Shown: positions 1 to 11,073, numbered from the stretch's first letter. The stretch is 64,000 bases of DNA from Adiantum capillus-veneris (GCA_014529385.2 CM043963.1:66382895-66446894); one strand, 5' to 3'. Numbers and translations are program-made. Notes: generated from the sequence alone by a model not told the origin.

Positions 1-2055
1 AGGCAACGGGCGTTTGAGTACATGAAGCCATATTTTGTGCGGAAATTGAGAGACCGATATACTTGCTGCTGCATTTCACATGTTCAAATGTCCTTCCTAA
101 AGGATGCCATAAATCACATGCGAAGTTCTGTATTCGGTCTGCATGGAAAAGCTTGCCATTGTCAATGCAACATATGCAAAGACAATGGTGGATGCAAGGC
201 ACCAAAAAACCCTATCAAGAGTGTAACAGCCTTATTGGACTCTATACTGTGTCCTAAATCAGATACGTCCACCTTCCATGCCCTTGCTTGCTTGAGTGGT
301 CAATGTAAAAGGTGTGGCCCGGATAAGTTAGACTTTTGTGCTGTAGAGGCTGCATTTATTGCTAAAAAGATTGTGGTGAAGATTTTTGAGGACCTAGAAG
401 TAGGAACTGCGCGTGACGGTCTGAAGAAGAAAAGGAAAGTCTTGTCGCATAAGGAAATATCATGCCAAGATCTCTCAGTCATGTTCAAAGACCATCTTAA
501 GAAATACATAATGCATAATTTTGTGTATAGATGGCAAGCAGAACAATATAAGGAATGTATACAAAGCTTTCCAGAAGATGTTGTTGTGTCAGTTGTTGAC
601 TTTGCTGAAAATTATAGTTTCAAAGAACAAAATGAGATTCAGTCCATGCACTGGTATTCAAATCAAGTAACTATTTTTGTGTACATAACATATTTCCGAA
701 TTGCAGGTAACGACATCACCCTAGATTAGTATTATTTTTTTTGTATTAAGCCTTCAATAATTTTTGATTTTTATATTATGCAGGTGACATCCACAAGATA
801 ATTCACTTCTTCATTTCATATGACAAGCAACATGACACACATTTTGTTCAACACTGTTTTCTGAAACATGCGGAATGGCTAAAGCAATTTGGTCTAAATA
901 TAAAACGTCATTGGGTATGGTCTGATGGAGCAGCTTCACAATTCAAAGCAAGAAGACCATTCTATTTCCTTGCCAGGTATACCATGTTCTAACAAACATG
1001 ATCCGAAGGTGGTTTTAATATAGAGACCTATCATAGTGGCATTAAAGTTGTAATAAAATGCTTGTCTAACATCAGTAATATTATAATACGTGTTTTTTTT
1101 TGGTAATTTTATCGTGCCAAGAGTATATTAATCTTCTTCTATCCATTGAATAAATTGCAGATACAGTGTTTTTACGGGATGGAAAATGTCTTGGAACTTT
1201 TTTGGATCCGTACATGGTAAGGGAGAACACAACGGTGCGGGAGCAGTGATAAAAAGGTCTTTAACTCAATACCAATTGCAGCCAAACTGCCCAAAGATAG
1301 ACTGTGCTACAGATGTTGTGGCATTATTGAGACGGACCTTGTCAGATGGTGCTACAGCCACCTATACATCCCAGGCCTGTTATGTAAGCATGATTTTTTG
1401 GGTGATTGAATTGGGGAATGTCGAAAGGGGAAAAAATTTGGGATGTGAAGGCTGTAAAAAATACACGCTCAATGCACTCTCTTTTTGCATATTCAGAGCA
1501 TGATACAACTGATTTGAGAACACGTTCACTGTCTTGTTTCTGTAGTGCATGTAAACAGGAAAAGTGGAGGAGATGTGTGAGCAAGCACACGTTCCTTTCT
1601 GGACATACCTTATTTTGGAGCCTACAGAAGAAGGGGAAGACGATGACGACGAAATAAATGAGGATGCAGCATATGAAGGACACTATGACACCCTCAGTCA
1701 AGCTCTTATTGTTGGTGATAATTTTGCTGTTCCCGCACCAAATGACAATGAAGAAAAAGTGGATTTCTATATAGTGAAATGCACTGTAGCTATTCAAGAG
1801 TTTCATTCAGACACTGAAGATGACTGGGGCAATATCATTGGGCGAGGATCCTATGCTATCAAAGGGTTTTACTATCGTATGATAAATGAGCAGACCTACG
1901 AGCTTTTGGAAAAAAAGCCAGAGGTGTTCATATATTCACATCTTGTTCGGGCAATCAAAATCCCCATGATACCCCATCCCAGCAACTCAAAACTATATAC
2001 AATATCACTTGATGTCAGTGAGTCTATCTACAATAGTTTGCCTTTTGAGCTGTAA
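1..2055 (+). CDS. DDE-transposase-like gene of an uncharacterised family, 5'-partial, probable frameshift
   Basis: Exon 1 is open from the window edge (frame of the ATG at 22) to 706. The introns I infer are 707-783, 977-1160 and 1384-1498, all GT..AG and phase-compatible. The product has a Cys/His-rich start (RYTCCCISHVQMS), an acidic motif DFAENYSF near nt 598, WSDGAASQFK near nt 925, then WNFFGSVHGKGEHNGAG after the second intron and LRTRSLSCFC in exon 4. This D..D..H-G-K layout resembles a widespread unnamed plant/animal family with an RNase H-like (DDE) core; that link is from memory and unproven. The C-terminal part (1564-2055) is acidic, then holds a DDWGNIIGRGSYAIKGFYYR segment. Exon 4 and the C-terminal part are in different frames, so there is an indel around 1550-1575 or an unseen splice. 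It is convergent with the FCP1-like gene. Confidence 0.55.
491..529 (+). repeat. 39-bp direct repeat, copy 1 (inside exon 1)
   Basis: The segment beginning ACCATCTTAAGAAATACATA recurs at 2055-2093 with one mismatch (ACATA versus GCATA). This copy is coding; the other begins at the stop codon of the same gene. Confidence 0.9.
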
Positions 2056-2093
2056 CCATCTTAAGAAATGCATAATGCATAATTTTGTGTATA
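2055..2093 (+). repeat. 39-bp direct repeat, copy 2 (at the stop codon)
   Basis: Copy of exon 1 nt 491-529 placed at the 3' end of the gene, directly before the CT/minisatellite tract. It looks like a template-switch or filler insertion. Confidence 0.88.
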
Positions 2094-2106
2094 TCTGCCT
2101 ATTATT

Positions 2107-2128
2107 GTAAACCGAACTGTCTCCCTCT

Positions 2129-2198
<70 letters not shown>

Positions 2199-2788
2199 CA
2201 CTTCTCAGTATCATTTCTGTATCATACCAGTCATTTCTCAGTATCATACCGGTATCATACCAGTCAATTCCCAGTATCATACCGGTATGATACAGTATCA
2301 TACCAGTCATTTCCCAGTATCATACCCATATCATACATTCCCTCTCTCTCTCTCTCTGTCATTTCTAAACATCATACCAGTCATTTCTCAGGATCATACC
2401 GGTATGATACTGAGGAGTGACTGGTATGATACCGATATTATACAAGTTCCTCTGTCTTTCTCTCTCTCTCTCTCTCTCTTTGTCATTTCTCAGTATCCTC
2501 TCTTTGTCATTTCTCAGTATCATACCAGTCACTTCTCAGTATCATATCAGTATCATACCAATAACTCCTCAGTATCATACCGGTATCATACCAGTCCCTG
2601 TGTGTGTGTGTGTGTGTGTGTGTAACGTCTCAGTATCATACCGGTCACTCCACAGTATCATACCGGTATCATACCAACCCCTCTCCCTCTCTCTGTCACT
2701 GCTAAGTATCATACCGGTCACTCCTCAGTATCATACCGGTATCATATTAGTCACTTCACAGTATCATACCAGTCACTTCTCAGTATAA

Positions 2789-2842
<54 letters not shown>

Positions 2843-2948
2843 TCACTTCTCAATATCATACCGATCACTTCTCAATATCATACCTGTATCATACCAGTCA
2901 CTTGAAAGAATCATACCGGTATCATACATGTCACTTCTTTGTATCCGA

Positions 2949-2981
<33 letters not shown>

Positions 2982-3060
2982 ACTCACTTCTCAGTATCAT
3001 ACCAGTCATGCCCAGTATAATACCCTTATCAGACACTCTCTCTCACTCTCTCCTTTTATT
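2107..3060. repeat. Compound CT/GT microsatellites and ATACCGGTAT-type minisatellite
   Basis: Long CT runs (about 2134-2194, 2791-2838, 2949-2980) and a GT run (about 2600-2622) alternate with a degenerate unit of the form CAGTATCATACCGGTATCAT followed by ACCAGTCACTTCT. The core ATACCGGTAT is palindromic and is often flanked by ATC/GAT. Open frames across it are low-complexity Ser/Leu/His/Tyr and are not genes. A related array lies in an intron at 14276-14710. Confidence 0.9.
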
Positions 3061-3385
3061 TGCAATATACTTCAAATATAGAATACAACGTATTTCCGTG
3101 CAACTTGCTTGTAAATGTATTATACATGAATTCTGTTACATTGATTGAGCCTTTTGGCTGAGTAATTCTCCATTTACATCCATCGACAAAAAAATACATC
3201 GACAAAAGTCGCCCACTTCACAGACTTTATGAATCTTTCTTTTTATATAAAAAATCTGTTCCTTTCTTATTGAAAAAGTCAATCCGCCATTTCCAATAAA
3301 AACAACGCACATATGTGTCGTCAGGTTGTCCGTCTGCACAAATTACAGTCCTCTTTGTATACTCAATTCTGTCCTTCGAGTACAA
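3061..3385. other. Intergenic spacer between convergent genes
   Basis: AT-rich sequence between the minisatellite and the stop codon of the FCP1-like gene. It probably includes that gene's 3' UTR (minus strand). No other feature is seen. Confidence 0.5.
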
Positions 3386-3757
3386 CTAGTGTGCCAGCCA
3401 GTTTATGACAGTGGTTGACAGAAAACAGGCGCACACTTCTTTAGACTGCTTTTCTAGCTTGGGAAAAACAAGAAATGACCCCAATGGATTAAACATTAGC
3501 TTATATCCAGAATCATCAAAGATAAGTGTGTCAGGTGGTAGGTCAGGAAAATTTTCGAGATTCTTGTGGAACACCGGTTTATTTGTCGCGCCCAATTTAA
3601 AAGGGGCCCTTGTGCACTGCGCTTGACTTACCACTCTATTGAATCTTTTGTGGTGGTCAGGGAACACTGTCGCTAGCGTGCGTTTGAGCTTCTCAAACTC
3701 GCAAAAGCTCCATATCCACACTTCGAACCATCTGAAACAAAAATTCAAAAACACTTC
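3386..3757 (-). CDS. FCP1-like domain, C-terminal half
   Basis: Minus-strand frame entering from the insertion site. It reads VFLNFCFRWFEVWIWSF (family pattern: FL..CF..FEV.VWSS), then CTRAPFKLG and a downstream LIFDDSGYKLMFNP, which corresponds to the conserved DDSP/K element of FCP1/SCP phosphatases. It closes with TAG at 3386-3388, 122 codons after the junction, a normal distance for the end of this domain. No stop or frameshift is seen inside. Confidence 0.72.
   Translation of the reverse strand, partial: EVFLNFCFRWFEVWIWSFCEFEKLKRTLATVFPDHHKRFNRVVSQAQCTRAPFKLGATNKPVFHKNLENFPDLPPDTLIFDDSGYKLMFNPLGSFLVFPKLEKQSKEVCACFLSTTVINWLAH
3753..3757. repeat. Target-site duplication ACTTC (left)
   Basis: ACTTC directly precedes the LTR start TGTAACAT and matches 12666-12670. 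Confidence 0.95.
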
Positions 3758-5348
3758 TGTAACATTTAATGGCCTAAAATCTTATGTGTAGCGGAATTTA
3801 GCATGAACATAGTGGGCATTTCATTAGAATAGATTCCTAATGAGAATTACAAGAGTGCTTGGGTGGAGAGAGCAACAAAAAGCATAACACCTAGTTAGAT
3901 AGCATCGACAATACTTTCAAAAGAGAGAGCAATTAAGCTATTGACAACAGTTGAGGACCGGATTTGCATGGAGCCGGTCCCCCCTCCAAAAGGCTTTGTA
4001 TTATGGTTTCTCCCATCAAGAGAGACATTGTACAATACAATTCTTTGTGTTCCTTCAAGACTAGCTAGTGCAATGAAGATGGAAGCTTCATACACCAAGC
4101 AAAACACTTAATCAAACACAACTTGAATTATCCCCGTTCTCAGACCCAAGACCTCACACACCTTCGAAGATGGTGAGAGCTAGCAGGGTATGAGAGTAGA
4201 TTGAGAGGAAAAAGAAGTATCTTACGAGAAAGAAGTACATCTCCTCACATAATCACTCATATTAGCATAGCTTAGCTTAGTAATTAGCTTGGTAGAGAAG
4301 ATGAGCATGCATTGAAGCTTGGCTCTTGGTTGGATTTGCATCCACATGCCAAGAGAGTGTTGATGTAGGCTTCTATCTCACAAGCTTGGAGTAGGTGATG
4401 AGCTCTCCATTAAAGCTTGGGAGGAGATAGAGTATTTTCCCTTCACACATGGTCAAGTGTGAGAGTGTGTGTGTCAATGCCAAGCAAAAATCAGCCCCCC
4501 CTCTCTCTTGGGCGAGCCCTAGCTGCTAAATAAGTCTGGCTTTTGCCTCATTGGACCTCCCCAGGTCAAGCCAATAGGGATTAAGCAGCATAAGTGATAG
4601 CCTTTAGACATGTGTCCCCCTTTCCCCTTTTGTGAGAGCTTTAGGTAATTAAATAATTAAACTAAACTCTCATTGGACCCCTTTGCCTCCTGGCCAATAG
4701 GAATCAGGCAAGCCATGGGGCTCCTGAATGCTCATTGGACCCCTTGGGAGACTGCCCAATAGTCTTCTAGGAGACTTAATTCTCATTGGTTTCTTTTATT
4801 AAATGTTTTTAAATTAATTAAACTAGATTTACTCTAGCTTAATTCTCATTGGTCCACTTCAAGGGTCTTCCAATAGGAATTGGGCACACCTTGTGGGCAT
4901 CTGGCCTAGGGAGCTGACATGTGTCCCTCATTCCCTTTGTGTAAAGGGAGCCTGTGTGTGTGTGTGTGTGGCTTTCTCTCTCATCCCCTAGCTTTGGGGC
5001 TCGCCCCCTCCCATGTAGGGATGTAGAAAGACTTTTTGGGCACACACTAAGCATCCAATTTTCCCTAGGGTTGACCTTTGGACACAACCTTTGAATTTTG
5101 GAACCTTAGCATTTTGGAAGTCTTAATGGGCTGAACCTTAGGGTCTTTTTGGCCCATTGTTTCACATGGCTCTTTTGCAGATGGCCCCCCTTTGGATCCC
5201 TATTTTCCCTCCTTTGGATCCCTACTGTGGCCGGTCTGCTAACTTAACCAATATTCTAGCTTTTTCTCCCTTGGCACTTCCCCACATTAAATGATCAGTT
5301 TAATATGAGAAAATCATTTAGGAGAATTAGATATTGATTATTATGACA
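3758..5348 (-). repeat. 3' LTR of the chromovirus (1591 bp)
   Basis: Matches 11074-12665 over its length. By eye I see one substitution (CTAGTTAG versus CTAGCTAG) and one C-run indel (6 versus 7 C near 5180/12503). Confidence 0.95.
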
Positions 5349-5364
5349 TTACCTCTCTCTTGAA
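5349..5364 (-). promoter_or_regulatory. Polypurine tract of the chromovirus
   Basis: On the minus strand the tract TTCAAGAGAGAGGTAA abuts the 3' LTR start TGTCATAA. This is the expected place for plus-strand priming. Confidence 0.75.
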
Positions 5365-5706
5365 ATCATAGTCGTCCTCGACTATGGTGTAGAGAAGATA
5401 AAGCATATGCATGAGTCCTTTTCTTAGCGGGTAGAGGATCCCTATGTTACCCTACGACATCATTCCATAATGGATGACTAGTCCATTTGGCGCTTGAGAG
5501 CCTGAGGCTGCCGCAAGCATGTCTGCACATTAGTCCTATCAGTCTTCCATAGTAGAGTGACAAGCTCTACTTTGGTGTTTGGGAGACGTCGTCCCCGCAA
5601 ACTTGATCTAAGCATGCATACTACTTCATTTTTGTGCACAAATAAAGAAAAAGAGAGTCTTATAAGACAAAAATTTTTGTTCATTTTTAACATTTTGTAC
5701 ATTTGC

Positions 5707-8700
5707 TTACTCTTGGGAAGCATTGTAAGCATTGACAAGGTTTAGGTTATCCTTTAATTGTATGCCTTGCATCCATCTAGCATCTTCAAAAGGATAATTC
5801 TTAAACTTAATAAGATATCGTCGGATAGTCTTACCGCCTCTTAATACCTTGTCTTCATGTCGGAGAATGGACTCGGGCTGCAGCACCTCCTCGTGGTCCT
5901 CGATCTCCGGTGGGTCTTCAATAGTTGGTTCTTGAGGTGGCTCTCCTTTGTAAGGCTTTAAGAGGCTCACATGAAAAGCATTGTGTATGAGCCAATGATT
6001 GGGCAACTTAAGTTGATAGGCCATCTCATTGATTGGCCTAAGAATCTGGAAGGGACCATAATACCTTTTTGCTAGTTTAGCATAGTACTTTTGGTGGCCC
6101 GTAGGATTCTTGCCCGTCGTGCCCCTTAATCGAGCCTTGGGAAACTTTAACAAGACCCAATCATTTTCTTTAAAGGCTTGGGCTCTTCTGTGCTTGTCAG
6201 CAGCAGCCTTTTGCCTTTGCTGTGAGATAGAGATAGCATCCTTAATCTTTTGGAAAGATTCTTGTAGGTCTCGGCTATACTCATCTGCAGCGAAGATCTT
6301 CCCATGTACCTTAAGTAGCAAGGGACTTTTTGATCTTCCCTCAATTATCTCGAAAGGTGCTTTTCCTGTAGAAGTATGTACAGTGTTATTGTAAGCATAC
6401 TCTACTAAGGGTAAGTACTTCTCCCATTGGGATCTTTGATCTACTTCCGTTACATAGGCTTTTAGTAGATCGAGAATAGTTAGGTTAGCTATTTCACTTT
6501 GGCCATCAGTTTGTGGGTGATAGGCCGAAGAGAAGTTTAGCTTTGTTCCTAAATTCTCAAAGAGACCCTTCCAGAAATTACTGGTCATTCTAGGATCTCT
6601 ATCCGACACTATGGACATTGGCAAGCCATGGTACTTGAAAATTTGTGAAATGAAGAGGGTTGCCATTTGATGGGCTTTGATAGTCTTTTTGACAGGTATA
6701 AAATGAGCTTGTTTACTAAACCTGTCTACTATCGTCCATATTCCCGTATTCCCATGGATAGACTTAGGCAATCCAAAGATAAAATCCATGGATATGCTCT
6801 CCCACGGTGAATTAGGGATTGGCAAGGGTTGAAGCAATCCAAGTTGCTTCCCTCTATCAAATTTTGTCTTTTGACATACCACACATTTGGAAACATACTC
6901 GTGTATGTTCACTTTCATGGTAGGCCAATAGAAATATGTTTCAATTCCCTTTAGGGTAGACTGAATCCCTCTATGCCCTGCATATGGGGGAGCATGAGAT
7001 TCATACATTACTTTCTCACGTAGTGAGTTAGTAACGCATAGTCTATTGCCATAGAGAAGATAACCATCTTGTAAAGTAAATGGTTCTTCTTTCTTCCCTA
7101 ATGAAAGGGCTGAAATCACATCTCTAAAATCGGGATCAATAGCATACTCATCTATCATTAAAGATAGATCATTGTGAGTTGCTATGGAAACCGCATTCAC
7201 TCTCGGGCGTCTTGAGAGTGCATCGGCTACTTGATTATGCTTGCCAGCAATGTGAGCAATATGAAAATGAAATTGCGAAAGGAAATTTGCCCACCTCATT
7301 TGTTTGTCGGAGAGCTTGGTCTGCGTCATGAAGTACTTAAGACTTTGGTGATCCGTTCGCAGAATGAAAGGAGTCCCCAATAAATAGTGCTTCCATGAGT
7401 CTAAGGCATGTAGAACTGCAAGGAGTTCTTTTTCGTATATGCCTAGAGCTTGCTCAACAGGGTCGAGCCTTTGACTCTCATAGCCTATGGCGTGCCCTTC
7501 TTGGAGCAGAACAGCCCCAAGGCAATCACCACAAGCATCACATTGGACCTCAAATGGTTTTGAGAGATCCGGTAGTGTAAGCACAGGTTGAGAGATAAGC
7601 TTTTCTTTAAGCTTTTCGAAAGCATTGTTCTCCTTAGCAGACCACGTATACCTAACATTTTTCTTTGTTAGGTCATGTAATGGTCCCGCAATTTGTGAGA
7701 ACTTTTCTATGAAGCGTCTATAGTATGCACACATACCTATAAAGCTTCTTAGTTCATGAAGATTCCTTGGTTTAGGCCATCCTTTTATTACCTCTAACTT
7801 GGATGGATCCATTTGGATTCCATCTCGAGAGATAATGTGACCTAAATATTGAATCTCTTGCAAGAAAAATTCACTTTTCTTTCGATTAACATAAAGTTTA
7901 TTCTCTCTTAAAACTTGAAATATTACCTGGAGGTGTTGCTTGTGTTCCTCCAATGAATTAGAGTAGATGATAATATCATCAAAGAACACTCCAGTGAAGG
8001 TTCGATGAGGCCTGAACAGCTTCTCCATCAAGCGGTTGAATGTGGCTGGTGCATTAGTCAAGCCAAAAGGCATGACAATGTATTCGTAAAGACCAAATGT
8101 AGTACGAAATGCGGTCTTTACAATGTCTTGATCAACTATCCTTATTTGATGGTAGCCACTTTTTAGGTCAATCCTATTGAAGTAGGTCGATCCTTGTAGC
8201 TTATCAAATAGGTCTTCTACCCGTGGAACGGGAAACCTATTCTTGATAGTGATCCTATTTAGTGCTCTATAGTCGACACACATACGATATGTGCCGTCTT
8301 TCTTTTGCACTAATAGCACAGGTGAGCAAAATGGAGATGAGCTAGGCCTAACCATGCCCTTCTCAACTAAGTCATGCACTTGCCACATAATCTCCTCTTG
8401 TTGAGCTTGAGAAACTCTATAAGGAGGTTTCTTAGGCGGTGAACTTCCTGGAAGAAGTTCAATTGCATGGTCGTCATTACCTCGTTTAGGAGGTAGCTCA
8501 CAAGGGATGTCGTCAATAAAGACATCTTGAAACCCCTTGAGAAAATTGGATAACTCTAATTCCTTTTGGTTGCTTTTATTTTCTTTTGCTAAAGCATTAG
8601 GTTCATTTTGAGAATCTTTAACAAAAATCATGTACACGGAAATAGAGCTCTTTATTGACTTGTTGAAAGCTGGTGTATGTACAATGGGGATGGTGTTACC

Positions 8701-10656
8701 CATCTCCCTAGCATCTATATACATGTCCTTTTCCCTGAACTTAAAGGAGATTCTCCTTTCAGGAAATTTAACATGGGCAGCCAGGCGGTCAAACCATGGT
8801 GCCCCTAGGATTACATCCTCATGCTTGAGAGGAGAGATAAAGAAGTCCTCTTTGTCCACATAGCCTTGGACATGAAGCCTCAATTTCCCGATTAAGGGAG
8901 TGACTGAAGCTTCTTGCCCCTTGAAGGCACTGTCTGCGGGTAGGATATCTCCCATCTCGTAGGATTGTATGCCTAGCTTGGTGGCTAACTCCATAGATAT
9001 GAAATTGTGAGTAGAACCAGGGTCAAAGAGAATAAAAGCATCATGTTCTCTTACCTTTCCCCAAGCATGGCATAGAGGAGATCCTTTGTGGTGAGTTTGA
9101 TGAATCTCCTCCTCTTGGATTTCAATCAAAGAATCTCTAGGAGGATCTTGGCGGTTGTTCTTTTGGGGACAAGCGCGGTACGCATGCCCTTGTTCACCGC
9201 ACTTGAAACACCGGTTATCTTTACGATAACGCTCAAGCTCTTCAGGAGAGAGTTTATTCTTTCCTTTGTAAACTCCCTTCTCTTTAGCTTTGTTGGAATT
9301 GCCCTTAGGAGACTTTTGGACATTGTCCTTCCCCTTAGGCTCATTGGAACCCTTGTTTTCCGGGGGCTTATTATTTCTTTTACCCCCCGTTTGGAAATTG
9401 ATTCGCGAGGCCACCATAGTATGGTGTATTACCGCCGATATGGTACGTGGCCTTTGGGAGTTGACATACTCCGCCATTTCTTCGGTTAAGCCCGCACAAA
9501 ATTGTTGCTTTTGCTCTCCAAAATCCAACTTTTTGAAGACAGTGGCTTTGAGTTGTAGGTCCCAAAACTTGTCTACATATTTGTGGATGGATTCATTGGG
9601 AGAGAGCTTTAAGCTTCGCCATTCGGTGAGTACTTTGTCTTTGGCATCGGTGGCCAAAAACTGCTTCATAATGGAAGCTCTTAAAGCCTTCCATGTTCGT
9701 GGAGCTTCACCGTTGGCTCGTAGGCTAGACCACCATTGTCTGGTGGACTTTTGAAAGTGCATAGCTACATGGCGTAGCTTAGAGGACTCCGTGAAGCCCT
9801 CATCTCCAAACGCCGCATCGAATTGCTGGATAAAGGCCAAAACTTTGTCTGTAGCACCGAAGGTGCCATCATAGGTAAGGAAAGAGATGCTCTTCCCTCC
9901 CTCTTTGAATTTCTTCAGCTTGGACGACCTCTTCCATGCGGCATAGGATTTCCTATGGCCTCTTCTTTTTGATGGTTCAAAAGTTGCACCATCACTTTCT
10001 TCAGAAGATGAAGAATTTGAAGAAGGTGGAGAAGAGGGTGACCTCTTTCTCGCCTTTTTCTTGTCTTGATCTTTGTCGTCTTCACCATAGCTTTCATAAG
10101 AGGAAGAGGATGAAGAAGATGGAGAAGAGGGTGTCCTCTTTCTCGCCTTTTTCTTCTCTTGCTTTTTATCATCCCTCTTTGAATTATGGCGTGGAGAAGA
10201 GTGTGATGGTCTTCTCCGCTTTGGTGGTGATGGAGAGCGTTTAGCCCGCCGTCTTCGTGGAGCCATCTCCGCCGAGGTGGCGGGAGACTCGCTTCTTTCT
10301 CGTTCCTTCGGTGGAGGCTCTTGAGTTCTCCTTTGGGAAGGAGATGCATCATCAAGAAGTAAGTTCTTGAGCCCTTCATATGGATTCTCTTCTTCTTCCC
10401 GAATCGGAGAGAGACCTCTTTTGGTAGTCTCACAAGGAGGCTTCCTAGGTGTTCTCTCGTCATGGTGATGAGCTTGGAGAATCCCATGAGCACGGAGCTG
10501 CCGTTGCACTTCACTTTGGAGAGATGGATTGCCCATGGCTTGTTGAAGCCTAGAAACAAGATAATTAACAAGCATTGAAGCATCATTAGTAGCTTGCTCA
10601 TGAGCAAAATCAAAGTTATCAACATTAATTTCACTCTCTTTAATATTGTCAGCCAT
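5707..10656 (-). CDS. Chromovirus Gag-Pol polyprotein, 1649 aa
   Basis: Order along the protein: an N-terminal region rich in Arg, Ser and Pro with two copies of KKARKR(T/S)PSSP near residues 165-215; capsid-like gag; CCHC knuckle CFKCGEQGHAYRACP near 480; protease FDPGSTHNFI near 545; reverse transcriptase with FFDDIIIYS near 890; RNase H ending in HNQVADALSRR near 1145; integrase HHCC zinc site near 1215-1260; DDE core (MDFIFGLPK, VSDRDPRM, HPQTDGQSE) near 1285-1385; and a C-terminal chromodomain (RYLIKFKNYPFEDARW) near 1610-1640. RT has FFDD instead of the common YxDD. The start ATG lies about 400 bp inside the 5' LTR. No stop or frameshift is seen, and full length suggests it is functional. 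Confidence 0.96.
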   Translation of the reverse strand: MADNIKESEINVDNFDFAHEQATNDASMLVNYLVSRLQQAMGNPSLQSEVQRQLRAHGILQAHHHDERTPRKPPCETTKRGLSPIREEEENPYEGLKNLLLDDASPSQRRTQEPPPKERERSESPATSAEMAPRRRRAKRSPSPPKRRRPSHSSPRHNSKRDDKKQEKKKARKRTPSSPSSSSSSSYESYGEDDKDQDKKKARKRSPSSPPSSNSSSSEESDGATFEPSKRRGHRKSYAAWKRSSKLKKFKEGGKSISFLTYDGTFGATDKVLAFIQQFDAAFGDEGFTESSKLRHVAMHFQKSTRQWWSSLRANGEAPRTWKALRASIMKQFLATDAKDKVLTEWRSLKLSPNESIHKYVDKFWDLQLKATVFKKLDFGEQKQQFCAGLTEEMAEYVNSQRPRTISAVIHHTMVASRINFQTGGKRNNKPPENKGSNEPKGKDNVQKSPKGNSNKAKEKGVYKGKNKLSPEELERYRKDNRCFKCGEQGHAYRACPQKNNRQDPPRDSLIEIQEEEIHQTHHKGSPLCHAWGKVREHDAFILFDPGSTHNFISMELATKLGIQSYEMGDILPADSAFKGQEASVTPLIGKLRLHVQGYVDKEDFFISPLKHEDVILGAPWFDRLAAHVKFPERRISFKFREKDMYIDAREMGNTIPIVHTPAFNKSIKSSISVYMIFVKDSQNEPNALAKENKSNQKELELSNFLKGFQDVFIDDIPCELPPKRGNDDHAIELLPGSSPPKKPPYRVSQAQQEEIMWQVHDLVEKGMVRPSSSPFCSPVLLVQKKDGTYRMCVDYRALNRITIKNRFPVPRVEDLFDKLQGSTYFNRIDLKSGYHQIRIVDQDIVKTAFRTTFGLYEYIVMPFGLTNAPATFNRLMEKLFRPHRTFTGVFFDDIIIYSNSLEEHKQHLQVIFQVLRENKLYVNRKKSEFFLQEIQYLGHIISRDGIQMDPSKLEVIKGWPKPRNLHELRSFIGMCAYYRRFIEKFSQIAGPLHDLTKKNVRYTWSAKENNAFEKLKEKLISQPVLTLPDLSKPFEVQCDACGDCLGAVLLQEGHAIGYESQRLDPVEQALGIYEKELLAVLHALDSWKHYLLGTPFILRTDHQSLKYFMTQTKLSDKQMRWANFLSQFHFHIAHIAGKHNQVADALSRRPRVNAVSIATHNDLSLMIDEYAIDPDFRDVISALSLGKKEEPFTLQDGYLLYGNRLCVTNSLREKVMYESHAPPYAGHRGIQSTLKGIETYFYWPTMKVNIHEYVSKCVVCQKTKFDRGKQLGLLQPLPIPNSPWESISMDFIFGLPKSIHGNTGIWTIVDRFSKQAHFIPVKKTIKAHQMATLFISQIFKYHGLPMSIVSDRDPRMTSNFWKGLFENLGTKLNFSSAYHPQTDGQSEIANLTILDLLKAYVTEVDQRSQWEKYLPLVEYAYNNTVHTSTGKAPFEIIEGRSKSPLLLKVHGKIFAADEYSRDLQESFQKIKDAISISQQRQKAAADKHRRAQAFKENDWVLLKFPKARLRGTTGKNPTGHQKYYAKLAKRYYGPFQILRPINEMAYQLKLPNHWLIHNAFHVSLLKPYKGEPPQEPTIEDPPEIEDHEEVLQPESILRHEDKVLRGGKTIRRYLIKFKNYPFEDARWMQGIQLKDNLNLVNAYNASQE

Positions 10657-11060
10657 TCTAACAACTTTTAGGTGTAAACTTTTTAGGTGTACTTTGGCAC
10701 TTCAAGCCCTAGTTGCTACTCCTCTTTACCCCTTTAGAAAAAGAACTCAAGCTACTGTACCCGCGGCTCGAATACCATTAATTGCAAGGAATAGAAGAGA
10801 GGGTCTTTCGACACCAAAACAGCACCGGCTCCTGTCAAGCTTCTAATAGCTCAATAGTGGTTAAGCCGTAGGCAAGCCCCGTAGGACTCCACTATTAAGA
10901 CCATAGCTCTCGACGGTGATGCCCCGTTAACTGCACAAAGGCAGGCGCACTGCAAGGCTGAAAAATCCCTATTCTACTTATTCACAGGCAATTAATAATA
11001 CCAACCATTTGTAGCTAGCTTGAGGACCTCCCTTCTTGAGCAAGAAAAGAGAAACCTTGA

Positions 11061-11073
11061 GCTCTGATACCAA
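11061..11073 (-). promoter_or_regulatory. Primer-binding site (initiator Met tRNA) of the chromovirus
   Basis: Minus strand TTGGTATCAGAGC, one base from the 5' LTR end, is complementary to the 3' end of plant initiator tRNA-Met. Confidence 0.92.

Noticed and set aside
1546-1560. 8-bp micro-intron (GTAAACAG) restoring the transposase-like frame
   Set aside because: Too short to be spliced; an indel is simpler.
2085-2788. Overlapping Ser/Leu/His-rich open frames
   Set aside because: Low-complexity translations of CT runs and minisatellite, with no codon bias or domain.
2200-3050. CRISPR-like repeat array
   Set aside because: Units are degenerate, spacers are not unique, and the context is plant nuclear DNA.
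4839-5087. 82-aa open frames in both chromovirus LTRs (also 12155-12403)
   Set aside because: Identical because the LTRs are identical; no domain and no conservation evidence.
9915-10664. 249-aa alternative-frame ORF over the chromovirus Gag start
   Set aside because: Shadow of the low-complexity Arg/Ser/Pro coding region in another frame.
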